Shown here piece by piece: positions 19,372 to 28,600 of a stretch of DNA of 42,314 nt. Position 1 is the first letter of the stretch, and each line of letters starts with the position of its first letter. The stretch is from Chromatiales bacterium (GTDB lineage: Bacteria > Pseudomonadota > Gammaproteobacteria > Chromatiales > Chromatiaceae), in assembly GCA_030145425.1 (NCBI GenBank), contig JAQYVO010000139.1, forward strand, positions 1 through 42,314, given 5' to 3'. The notes beneath the pieces are model-generated. The model had not been told where the DNA came from. It saw only the letters and a program-made list of their open reading frames with translations, and searched no databases. The translations under genes and the position numbers were made by a program.

Positions 19372-19398
19372 TGTCGGCCGAATGAATTTGGCCCTACA
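19372..19398 (-). repeat. Dispersed TGTAGG palindromic element, inverted copy
   Basis: Read on the minus strand it is TGTAGGGCCAAATTCATTCGGCCGACA, a near-palindrome of the same family as the 41-bp array core and the 37586 element. Its orientation is opposite to the array units, so the 18893-19398 block is bounded by inverted copies. Confidence 0.7.
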
Positions 19399-19450
19399 AC
19401 GGTTTTCTACTCACTTGATCACGGAAAGAGCCACCCAATAAGAAACGATA

Positions 19451-21919
19451 TCAGGCGCTCTCCCTCTCGAGACGATAGGATTCAAGTTCGTGAGCCACCA
19501 GGGCAAAATTTTCCTCGACTTCGACAAATTTCTCCATAGTGCCTTCGATGGTACCGGCGCGGCCCATCTCTTCGAGTAATTTGCAAAGAGCGGCCAGTGA
19601 TGTCGCCCCCAGGTTGGCGCTGCTCGACTTGAGGCTGTGGGCGGCTGCGCGAACCCCTTCAGGTTCATTATTCTCGATGGCCGCCTTCAGCGATGCGAGC
19701 AGATTTGGGGAATTGCCAAGGTATAGCCCAACCACTTTCTGCAGGATATCCGGCCTGCCGGGCCTTTGCAGCACACGGATCGCGTCCAGCGCCTTTTCGT
19801 CAATCTGTTTCACTGTGATTTTTTCTTGGGTATCGGGCATCTGCTTCAGGGAATCCGCTGTCTGTTGATTGGAAGGCCGATCACCCAGCCAGCGTTCCAG
19901 GCACAGATACAACTGTTCCTGCTTGAAGGGTTTGCTCAGGTAATCGTTCATGCCTGCCATCAGGCAGCGCTCCCTGTCGCCTTCGAGTGCATTGGCTGTC
20001 AGGGCGATGATCGGGATACTCCGGTCTTCGCTGCGCGCTCTTTCGAGTTTTCTAATGGCGTTAGTCGCCTCATACCCATCCTGCACCGGCATCTGACAGT
20101 CCATCAGGACGATGTCATAGGGCTCACCGGCCTCAGCCATCTCGACGGCGGATTTTCCGTTTTCCACCAGGTCCGCCCTGCAGCCGAAAAGTTCCAGCAT
20201 GCTCAGGACCACCTCCTGATTGACCGGGTTGTCTTCAGCGACCAGCACACGTGCATCGATGGGGGGCTTGTTCTTGGCGTCAAGCGTCTCCGAGTTCTCG
20301 GGGCTGGGTTTTGAATCCAGGCGGTTGCCCAGTATTCCGACGAGGCAGTTGTAAAGCTGGGACTGGCGTGCGGGTTTGCTCAGGTATTGCAGGATGCCGA
20401 CATCACGCATCTGGTCGGAATCGAAATCAAGAATCGCGGACGTCAACATCATCAGTTTTACCGATGATATGGACGAGTCTCCCTTGATGTTGCGGGCAAG
20501 CTGCAGCCCGTCCATGTTCGGCATGTGCATGTCGAGGATTGCGGCGTCGTAAGGTTTGCCTTCGGCAACTGCCTTGTGCAGCATCTCGAGCGCCCTCTCG
20601 CCGCTTTCCGCGGAATGGTTTGTGATGCCCCAGGCAGTCAGCTGATGATCGAGAATGCTGCGGTTGGTTTCGTTGTCGTCTACTGTAAGAATGCGTACAT
20701 CGTAGACGACAGAGCCTCTCTCGTCGAAAACCTGGTCCTTTTCCGCCTGAAAGCCTATCCTTGCGGTGAATTCGAATTTGGAGCCTTTGCCAAGCCGGCT
20801 CTCCACGTTGATATCGCCGCCCATCAGACTGACCAGTTCCTTTGATATGGTAAGGCCAAGTCCGGTGCCGCCGTAACGGCGGGTGGTCGACCCGTCTCCC
20901 TGGGAGAATGATTCAAAAATCTTTGCCTGGAGTTCGGGCGTGATGCCCGTCCCGGTGTCGGTAACCTCGAATAAAAACAGGGCATTATTATCGGTCTCTT
21001 CCTGGGTCGTGACCCTTACCAGTACCTCACCCTCGCTGGTGAACTTGACGGCGTTACCGATAATATTGGTCAGCACCTGGCGGAGCCGGCCCGGATCACC
21101 CGTGACGCGGGTGTTCAGATTGCCCGATATATAGCATGCCAGTTCGATGCCCTTTTGCTCAGCTGGCTCCGCAAGCAGTTCCACGACATCTTCAACCGTT
21201 TCCCGTAGATTGAAATCGACATGCTCTAGATTGAGTTTTCCCGATTCCATCCTGGAAAAATCAAGGATATCGTTGATGATGCTCAAAAGTGCTTCCGCGG
21301 AGCGGCGGATGGTCTGGCCGAAGCGCCTTTGCTTGATGTTCAGCTCGGTGCCGAGCAGCAGTTCCGTCATGCCCAGAACACCGTTCATGGGCGTGCGTAT
21401 TTCGTGACTCATGTTGGCCAGGAACTGGCTTTTGGTGCGCAGCGTCGATGCCGCCTCTTCCCTTGAGGTCTCCAGTTCTCCCGTGACGCGTCTCAAGCCG
21501 CCGCGGGCTTCTGAGAGATCGGAGGTGAGCGTGATGATCTGCTCCTCGAGATGATTGCGATTATCCGCGACCTTGATTTCGGAGGCCTCGATTCTCTGTA
21601 TCAGTTCGTTGAACATACTGAAAACATTATCGGCCTGTGGGTCAGGTCCATGATCGATGCGCTTGGAGTAATCTCCAGACTCGAGGACGGACTGCATGGC
21701 ATCCGTAAGCGTCATTAGGTGGGTGATCTGGGACTGATAAAGCTTGCGACCGATAATAAGGGCAATAAGCAGCCCCACAAGAATCAGGGACTCAAAACCC
21801 AGGGAGCCCTTAGTGGGATACATAATTGTCCAGGTATTTACAGCCAGCCCGGTGCAGGTAATTAACAACATTGTGTCTATCGTGCGTTTCATGTTCGACG
21901 CGACTTGAATGGGATCCAT
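19451..21919 (-). CDS. Hybrid histidine kinase with two REC domains and an HPt domain
   Basis: This BarA-like phosphorelay kinase has 822 residues from the ATG giving [12 protein letters not shown]. An in-frame ATG at 22033 would add 38 residues that do not look like kinase sequence. Two membrane segments at about 16-33 and 44-57 enclose only a few periplasmic residues, so it has no extracellular sensor domain of its own. Then come HAMP-like and coiled-coil parts, HisKA with H172 ([13 protein letters not shown]), HATPase (NAVKF, DTGTGI, GGTGLGL), REC1 with D463 ([10 protein letters not shown]), REC2 with D606 ([11 protein letters not shown]) and HPt with H760 ([14 protein letters not shown]). 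It is transcribed away from the PhnD-like gene and converges with the GGDEF-EAL regulator. It could sense through a partner protein and pass phosphate to that regulator. Confidence 0.92.
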   Translation of the reverse strand: MDPIQVASNMKRTIDTMLLITCTGLAVNTWTIMYPTKGSLGFESLILVGLLIALIIGRKLYQSQITHLMTLTDAMQSVLESGDYSKRIDHGPDPQADNVFSMFNELIQRIEASEIKVADNRNHLEEQIITLTSDLSEARGGLRRVTGELETSREEAASTLRTKSQFLANMSHEIRTPMNGVLGMTELLLGTELNIKQRRFGQTIRRSAEALLSIINDILDFSRMESGKLNLEHVDFNLRETVEDVVELLAEPAEQKGIELACYISGNLNTRVTGDPGRLRQVLTNIIGNAVKFTSEGEVLVRVTTQEETDNNALFLFEVTDTGTGITPELQAKIFESFSQGDGSTTRRYGGTGLGLTISKELVSLMGGDINVESRLGKGSKFEFTARIGFQAEKDQVFDERGSVVYDVRILTVDDNETNRSILDHQLTAWGITNHSAESGERALEMLHKAVAEGKPYDAAILDMHMPNMDGLQLARNIKGDSSISSVKLMMLTSAILDFDSDQMRDVGILQYLSKPARQSQLYNCLVGILGNRLDSKPSPENSETLDAKNKPPIDARVLVAEDNPVNQEVVLSMLELFGCRADLVENGKSAVEMAEAGEPYDIVLMDCQMPVQDGYEATNAIRKLERARSEDRSIPIIALTANALEGDRERCLMAGMNDYLSKPFKQEQLYLCLERWLGDRPSNQQTADSLKQMPDTQEKITVKQIDEKALDAIRVLQRPGRPDILQKVVGLYLGNSPNLLASLKAAIENNEPEGVRAAAHSLKSSSANLGATSLAALCKLLEEMGRAGTIEGTMEKFVEVEENFALVAHELESYRLERESA

Positions 21920-22297
21920 ATTCTCGTTACCTGGTTCTGGCTTGATGTCGGAGGCAAAAAATACCTGCCAATACAGTAGCCCTTTTTGCGGCAAATCGGC
22001 TCCAAACTTTAATCTGCCCAACGGTATCCCCATGCGCCTGTGAACGCTGATGAAACAGCTGATCGGATCGCCTCAACAGCACCTTATAGGGTATCAATGA
22101 CGCCGAATAAGGGGATTCTTTTTCCCTTTATGAGCGAATTAAAGAATTGTGTTACTGATGTCGATTAAGAAGCCGTGCACTTAAACAAAACTAAGGCGAG
22201 GCAGCCCCGGACTGTGCGGCCGTCGGTTTATATGAACCCCAGCCAGGGTGCGTTAGAGGACAGGATAGTGCAGAGATCTCAAAGGAGAACCCAGATT
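21920..22297. promoter_or_regulatory. Divergent intergenic region between the HPt kinase and the PhnD-like gene
   Basis: About 380 bases separate the two likely start codons. The kinase frame stays open to 22033 and the PhnD frame back to 22175, but neither extension has supporting protein features. Promoters for both genes should lie here. I see no clear consensus promoter or operator; only the AAAGGAG ribosome-binding site for the PhnD-like gene (22281-22287) stands out. Confidence 0.4.
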
Positions 22298-23236
22298 ATG
22301 AAAATGAAGCTACTCGCCGCACTGACCTGTGCAATAGGGCTTGCCGGTTTTCCGGTGGCATCTTTGGCGGTCCAGAACTTGAGTTTCGGTGTATACACCT
22401 CCAACAAGCCGACGGCCATGGTGAAGAAGTTCAAGCCCATGCTCAAAGCCATCGAGAAAGATCTCGAAGCGCGTCTCGGCGAACCCGTCAAAATACGTAT
22501 TCAGGTTGCCAAAGACTATACGCAGGGCATCCAGCATCTTGCCAACGGAAAGGTCGACTTTTCCCGCTTCGGACCCGCCTCCTATGTCGAGGCAAAGCGG
22601 ACCAATCCTGATCTCAGGATACTCGCCCTGGAAAGCAGCAAGGGGGAGAAGGTCTTCTATGGAATTATCTGCGTCAAGGACGACAGCGGGATAAGCGACG
22701 TAAAACAGCTTGCGGGCAAGAGTTTCGCATTCGGCGATCAGCTGTCCACAATCGGTCGTTTTCTGTCGCAGCAATACCTGGTCAACCACGGCATCTACTC
22801 TTCCAGCCTGAGTCGCTTCGATTATCTGGATCGCCACGACAAGGTGGGAACGAGCGTGGGTGCAGGACAGTTTGATGCCGGTGCGCTCAATGAGGGGACA
22901 TTCAACAAGCTGGTTAAGAAAGATGTTCCCATACGGGAGCTGGCCAGATTTCCCAACGTCCAGAAACCCTGGATCGCTCGCAGCGGCCTGTCCGATAAAC
23001 TCTATAAGGCGCTTCGTGAAAGCCTTCTGGAAATGGAGAATAAGCAGGCCCTGGCATCACTGAAAAAAGATGGATTTGTCGAAGGTGATGACAGTGATTT
23101 TGCCTCAATTCGGGATGCTATTGACAACAATGCCGTCTTTTTCTCAAAGGCCGGGTCCAGCGATGAGATTGCGGGCGGGATAGCCTCGCCTGATTCCGCC
23201 ATGGAAGTGTCCGGGGAAACCTCGAATTCGATGTAG
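22298..23236 (+). CDS. PhnD-like periplasmic substrate-binding protein
   Basis: This 312-residue protein has a classical signal peptide (MKMKLLAALTCAIGLAGFPVASLA) and a type II periplasmic-binding fold of the phosphate/phosphite/phosphonate (PhnD) family: LSFGVYTSNKPTAMVKKFKPML, VDFSRFGPASYVEAKR, and DAGALNEGTFNKL. The ATG at 22298 is chosen because AAAGGAG lies ten bases upstream and the signal peptide begins there. No ABC permease or ATPase is nearby; instead a hybrid kinase follows 119 bases later. PhnD-type proteins in such settings usually act as sensor subunits rather than transport receptors. The ligand is unknown. The C-terminus ends in a low-complexity acidic, Ser-rich tail. Confidence 0.88.
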   Translation: MKMKLLAALTCAIGLAGFPVASLAVQNLSFGVYTSNKPTAMVKKFKPMLKAIEKDLEARLGEPVKIRIQVAKDYTQGIQHLANGKVDFSRFGPASYVEAKRTNPDLRILALESSKGEKVFYGIICVKDDSGISDVKQLAGKSFAFGDQLSTIGRFLSQQYLVNHGIYSSSLSRFDYLDRHDKVGTSVGAGQFDAGALNEGTFNKLVKKDVPIRELARFPNVQKPWIARSGLSDKLYKALRESLLEMENKQALASLKKDGFVEGDDSDFASIRDAIDNNAVFFSKAGSSDEIAGGIASPDSAMEVSGETSNSM

Positions 23237-23355
23237 GCGTAAGCCGGGACTGATTCACCGAGACGGTTGAGCACGCCGGCATGCTGTTGCCGGGAGCCTG
23301 AAGCCGCCAAGCGACGATCTGTGGATAGGTTCCATTAACAGACTGGAGACTCTGG

Positions 23356-25656
23356 ATGGATAATGGTTTTTTCTGGCGCTGGCCGCTGCGCCGTCAGCTC
23401 ATTCTTGCCCTCGGCGGCACGATCCTGCTCGTGGGTATGCTTACCGGGGAGCTGGTGCGCACCCTGGAGACCAGTTACCTGCAGGAGAGTTTCGAGCAGC
23501 AGAGCAGAAAGACATTTTTCATTCTTTCGGCCACCTCTATTGACGCAGTGGTCAGCGAGGATCAGCCGCTCCTGGATACGATTGTCGTCCAAACCGTGTC
23601 CTTTGATCCCGACATCTATTCGTTGTCCATAGAGAACGAAGTCGGCGAAAGTCTGGTGGACTGGCAAAACGACAAGATGTCTGCGTCTGAGCCGCTTATG
23701 AACTTTTCCGAGGATATCGTCTACGAAGAGGAATCTTTCGGGCGCATGAACATTTCCTGGAATGTGTCCAGCCTGATTACGGAGATCGAGGCGCATGTGC
23801 TGAAGATGCGCGTCTTCTCGATGGGCATTACCCTGCTGTTGGCCCTTATGATCATCCTCTGGGTCAACGGGCTTGTGATCAAGCCTGTGAGAAAAATCCA
23901 TCAACGCCTGAGTGAGCTTGGCCGGGGCGAGCTGAGCTCGGAATTGAAACTACGGGCTGCGAAGGAGTTGGTGCTCCTGGGTAAGTCCACCGACGTCATC
24001 GGTGAAAACCTGCTGCTGAAGAAGCAGAGGGAAGAGGAACTGGAGCAGACCTCCCGCGCAAAATCCGAATTTATGGCCAATATGAGCCACGAGCTGCGCA
24101 CGCCCCTGAACGGGGTGCTGGGCATGATGAGCCTGTTGCGTGATACGGATCTGGAGAATGAACAGAGAGATTATGTCAACGTGGCGGCAAACTCGGGCCG
24201 GGCGCTGTTGACGCTGATTAACGATATTCTTGATTTTTCCAAGATTGAGGCCGGTAAACTGGAGCTTGAGTCGATCGACTTCGACGTGCGCAATCTCGTG
24301 GAGGACAGCACCGAGCCCCTCGCGGAGCAGGCTCACACGAAAGGTGTGGAACTGGCCAATCTGGTCAACACGGATGTGCCTGCCGTTGTGTGTGGGGATC
24401 CCACGCGCCTGCGTCAGATCGTCACCAACCTGGTCTCCAATGCAATCAAGTTCACCGAAGAAGGCGAAGTGGTCGTCCGTGTCAGCGTGCAGGGGCAGGA
24501 TGAAGGCAACTGCCTCCTGAGGTTTGAAGTACAGGATACGGGGGTGGGGATCTCGAAAATGGCCAAATCCCGAATCTTCGATTCATTCACCCAGGCGGAC
24601 GGTTCGACCACGCGAAAATTTGGCGGCACCGGTCTTGGGCTGGCGATCAGCCGTCAGCTGGTTGAACGTATGGAAGGTGAGATAGGCGTCGAATCCGTGC
24701 CCGGTCAAGGCAGCACCTTCTGGTTCACGGTCCGGATGCATGAGTCGAAAGACAACGCCCCGGCGTTTTCGCCCCTGGAAGACCTGGGTGATGTGCGGGT
24801 GCTCATAGTGGATGACAATGCCACCAATCGCCAGGTGCTCGAGTATCAAACCAGATTCTGGTGCATGGATCCGCAGACAGCCGGCAGCGGCAACAGGGCA
24901 TTGCATCTGCTTAAAGAGGCGGCCAGGACCGGGAATCCCTTCGGGCTGGTGTTGATAGACATGCTGATGCCGGAGATGAATGGCCTGGAGTTGTCCAGGC
25001 AGATCAAGGCCGACAGCAGGATCTCCGCCGTGCGGCGGGTGCTGCTGACCTCTTTGACGGAACGGGGGCAGGCCGCGGAGGCCCGCTCTGCCGGTATTCA
25101 CGGTTACCTTTCGAAGCCGGTTCGCCGCTCTCAATTGCACAATTGTATTGCCACCGTACTCGGGCTTAAAACTATCGACGAAAGCACCATGGTGACCCGC
25201 CACAGCATGGCCGATGACGAGGTCAAGGTGAGGCGCAATCAGCATATCCTGGTGGTTGACGACAACGATGTGAACCAGGTCGTTGCCCAGGGCATGCTCG
25301 AGAAGCTGGCCTATAACGTGGAACTGGTCGGAAATGGAGAGCAGGCGATCCAGGCCCTGGAACATGGCCGCTATGACCTGATCCTGATGGACTGCCAGAT
25401 GCCGGTGTTGGATGGCTACGAGGCCACCCGGCGTATCAGGGCTGCCGAGAATGGCGGTCAGCACATACCCATCGTCGCCCTTACTGCCAATGCCATGGCG
25501 GGTGACGCGGAAAAATGCTTCGCCGCTGGCATGGACGATTACCTGGCCAAGCCCTTCGAATATGAAGCCCTCTGCGAAAAGCTGTCGAAGTGGCTTTCAG
25601 ACAATCCCCCGGACCAAGATGATGATCTTGGAGAGCCTTCCTATGCCACTGTCTGA
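23356..25656 (+). CDS. Hybrid histidine kinase with two REC domains, no HPt
   Basis: The 766 residues have membrane segments at about 12-31 and 155-175 enclosing a periplasmic domain of some 120 residues of no recognised type. HAMP and a coiled coil follow, then HisKA with H245 (ANMSHELRTPLNG), HATPase (NAIKF, DTGVGIS, GGTGLGL), REC1 with D535 (LIDMLMPEMNG) and REC2 with D679 ([11 protein letters not shown]). Both RECs keep the acidic pocket and lysine. Without an HPt it probably needs one in trans; the nearby minus-strand kinase supplies a candidate. It lies downstream of the PhnD-like gene, whose product may dock on its periplasmic part, and its end overlaps the next gene by 14 bases. Confidence 0.93.
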   Translation: MDNGFFWRWPLRRQLILALGGTILLVGMLTGELVRTLETSYLQESFEQQSRKTFFILSATSIDAVVSEDQPLLDTIVVQTVSFDPDIYSLSIENEVGESLVDWQNDKMSASEPLMNFSEDIVYEEESFGRMNISWNVSSLITEIEAHVLKMRVFSMGITLLLALMIILWVNGLVIKPVRKIHQRLSELGRGELSSELKLRAAKELVLLGKSTDVIGENLLLKKQREEELEQTSRAKSEFMANMSHELRTPLNGVLGMMSLLRDTDLENEQRDYVNVAANSGRALLTLINDILDFSKIEAGKLELESIDFDVRNLVEDSTEPLAEQAHTKGVELANLVNTDVPAVVCGDPTRLRQIVTNLVSNAIKFTEEGEVVVRVSVQGQDEGNCLLRFEVQDTGVGISKMAKSRIFDSFTQADGSTTRKFGGTGLGLAISRQLVERMEGEIGVESVPGQGSTFWFTVRMHESKDNAPAFSPLEDLGDVRVLIVDDNATNRQVLEYQTRFWCMDPQTAGSGNRALHLLKEAARTGNPFGLVLIDMLMPEMNGLELSRQIKADSRISAVRRVLLTSLTERGQAAEARSAGIHGYLSKPVRRSQLHNCIATVLGLKTIDESTMVTRHSMADDEVKVRRNQHILVVDDNDVNQVVAQGMLEKLAYNVELVGNGEQAIQALEHGRYDLILMDCQMPVLDGYEATRRIRAAENGGQHIPIVALTANAMAGDAEKCFAAGMDDYLAKPFEYEALCEKLSKWLSDNPPDQDDDLGEPSYATV

Positions 25657-28600
25657 CTACAGACCGGATAAAAGAGAGTTTTTCTTTCGTCCGGTGTGGT
25701 CGATGGCGCTTCTGCTATGCGCTGCACAGCCGGCCTGGTCCATTCCCTCCCCGGATCTTGTCATTGGTTTGTCGGCCAGCGTTGCCCAGGTGCTGGGTCT
25801 GGTCAGTGTTCTGTTTACCGGACTCGCGATCTCGGGTCGGGGCAAGGCCGGGCGGATGGCCGTTGAAAAGCGCTCCACCCGTTCCAGGTTCTGGCGCTGG
25901 TCCTTCCGCCTTTTTATTGTGCTGCTGTTCGTATCCATCGGTGCAAACCTGTTGCAGCATACGTCCGCCATCGATGAAAAGAACCGGCGTCTCCAGACCA
26001 ACCTGGTTCGAAGTTCCGTGGAAGCCGGCAAATCGGTGGGGGATACCTCACTCAAGACCCTTAAACTGAGCGACCAGATCGGTCATCCGCTGGGCATTGA
26101 AAATACCCAGCTTGCGAAGTGGATTGAAGAAGGGCAGCCCCTGAACCTGATCGATGTGCGCGAGCCCGAAGAGGTTGCCATGGGCCGCATTGAGGGCGCC
26201 TGGCATCGCCGCTATCCCGATCTTCGTGAAAACTCCGCCAACCTGATTCAAAATGGCAAAAAGACGGTTCTGCTCTGCTATTCGGGCAATCGCAGCTCCG
26301 AGCTCTGTAACGAGTTCTCCAAAGAGGGAAAGGTCTGTAATTTTGTTGTCGGCGGCTACGAAAAATGGCTTGCCGACGGTTATCCCCTGAAATTCTCACG
26401 GGACGAGAACGTCGAGGAACTACGTGACTCGCTGGACTACCCCAACAGGGATGTCCTGCTGGACACCACCGAAGTCCAGGAGCTGGTCAAGGAACGTGAT
26501 ATTCAGTTCGTGGATGTCCGCTATCCGGCGGATTTCGCCCTTGACCATCTTCCCGGCGCAATCAACCTGCCGGTGCGAAAGCTGCCGTCCGCCGAGCTGA
26601 TCGAGGGACTGACCAGCCTCCCGTCGAAACCGGTGGTAGCCCCCTGTTACGATAAACGCAGCTGTTTCTACGGTAAGATTCTGGGCTCGCGATTGACGGA
26701 GCTGGGATATGAATATCTCGGGCGCTACACCGTACCCCATGAGTTTTTCCTGCCCGTCTCCGGAGAGGCGCCCGAAGATTTCACCGTGCTCGGTATGATT
26801 TCAGCGCCCCTGACAGCCGGTCTTCAATACCTGACTGAGACCACGGGACGGTTCTCGGTGGCAATCCTTTTGCTGGTCATGGTCCTTCGCCTGGTCACTT
26901 TGCCGCTTACCTGGAAGTCTGAACGGGACCGACTGGTACAGCGTGCCCTCAAGCCGCATATCGAGAAACTCAAACAGCGTATAACGGATGATCCGCCGCG
27001 CCTGTCCAAGGCGACCGTCAAACTCTACAGGCGCAAGAAACTGACGCCGGTGCGAAACCTCATCGGCTCCATAGCGCAGCTGACGTTGTTTCTGGTCTTT
27101 TTCTCCGTGGTCAATACCAGCGCCGCAAACTGGGATTCACCCTTCCTGTGGCTGGCCAATGCGTCGAGCGAGGATCCGAGCTATGTGCTGCCGGCACTGG
27201 TCACCATGCTGTTTGCAGCCTATATGGTTTTCACCACATCAAGACGCAGCGGCAAGTTCCTGTTGATGTATGCCGCCGGTGGCGGTTTGATCTGGTTGCT
27301 TACCCATCAGTTGAATGCGGCGGTAAACCTTTATCTGGTGATCAACGTCTCGTTGTTGTTCTTTCAGAGTCTGATGTTCAAGCTGCTCTGGCGGGAGGCA
27401 CCGGATCAGACGATGCCCCCCGTGGCTCAGGTCGCGGAGACGGGACTGATTGATCCGGGTGTGATAAGTCTCGCTGAGGCGCACAGTTACCCGTCCGCGG
27501 GACACAAGGCAACCAGGCTCAGCCTCCTCATGCAGAACGGTCTTCCGGTGCCCGATGGCTTCGTGGTTACCAGCAAGGTCCTGACACGGCCCAACCCCGA
27601 AGGTGTCGAGGACCAATTTTCAATGACCTCCGATGAGCGTTCTTTGCTGTCACAGCATTGGAAACGGCTCGGCTCCGATTCCGTGGCGGTAAGAAGCTCG
27701 GGCCTGAACGAGGATGGGGCATCCCAGAGCTATGCCGGCGTGTTCGAATCCATACTCAATGTCTCCCAGCAGGGGCTGGTCGAGGCACTGTTGAAGGTTC
27801 GCCTGTCCATGTGCTCCCAGCGCAGCAGCGCCTATTCCCGCGAAACAGAGGAAAAAGGCGGTGCCCTGGTTCAGACTATGGTGAATGCCAGCTATGCGGG
27901 GGTTCTGTTTACCGAAGACCCGAATTCGGCGGGCTGCTCCATGGTGGAGATGGTGTCCGGCCTGGGAGAGTCGCTGGTCAGCGGAAAGGTCACCCCCGAA
28001 TCCTACACCTTCGGTGTGCGCAGCCGCCGGTCGATGGATGGCAAAACCGCACCCATCGATCTGACGCCCCTTCTGGAAATGGGGCAGCGTGTGGAGCATT
28101 TGTTCGGCAAGCCGCAGGACATCGAGTGGGTCTATGTCGACGGCAGGTTCCTGCTCGTACAGGCACGCGATATCACGACCTCGGTGCACAACAGGCCGGG
28201 CATCGACGCGGCGTTCGAACGGGAAAGAATCAGGCTGCTGAAACTGGCTCCGAAAAACACGTCCATGAGTGACGTATTTCTTGCACAGAACGAGTTGTCT
28301 GAACTCTTGCCCAGGCCGACACCTCTGAGCAGCTCTCTGATGGAGCGGTTGTGGTGCTCCGGCGGCAGCACCGACCTGGCCTGCCGGTCCCTGGGTATTC
28401 CCTACGACGTGGAAGATGATTCCGCGCCCTACGTCAATCCCGTCTTCGGCGCCCTTTACGTAAACCGCTTCGAGGAGCGGTCGCGTTTGCGTCGCCCGCC
28501 CGGCGCCATGTCCGCTTTCTGGCTGGCGCGCAACGGCGAGACCATCGAGTCGGACTTCAGGGAAGGCTTTCTGCCCGGATTCCTCAACGAGATGCGCCTC

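Noticed and set aside
21920-22033. 38-codon N-terminal extension of the minus-strand kinase
   Set aside because: The extension has no kinase-like character and a poor ribosome-binding site; the ATG at 21919 is followed directly by the first membrane segment. The upstream start cannot be fully excluded.
22175-22297. 41-codon N-terminal extension of the PhnD-like protein
   Set aside because: It would bury the signal peptide, and the strong AAAGGAG site is correctly placed only for the ATG at 22298.
25412-25642. 77-codon upstream extension of the fusion gene
   Set aside because: It lies wholly inside the hybrid kinase in another frame, has no protein character, and a good ribosome-binding site precedes the ATG at 25643.
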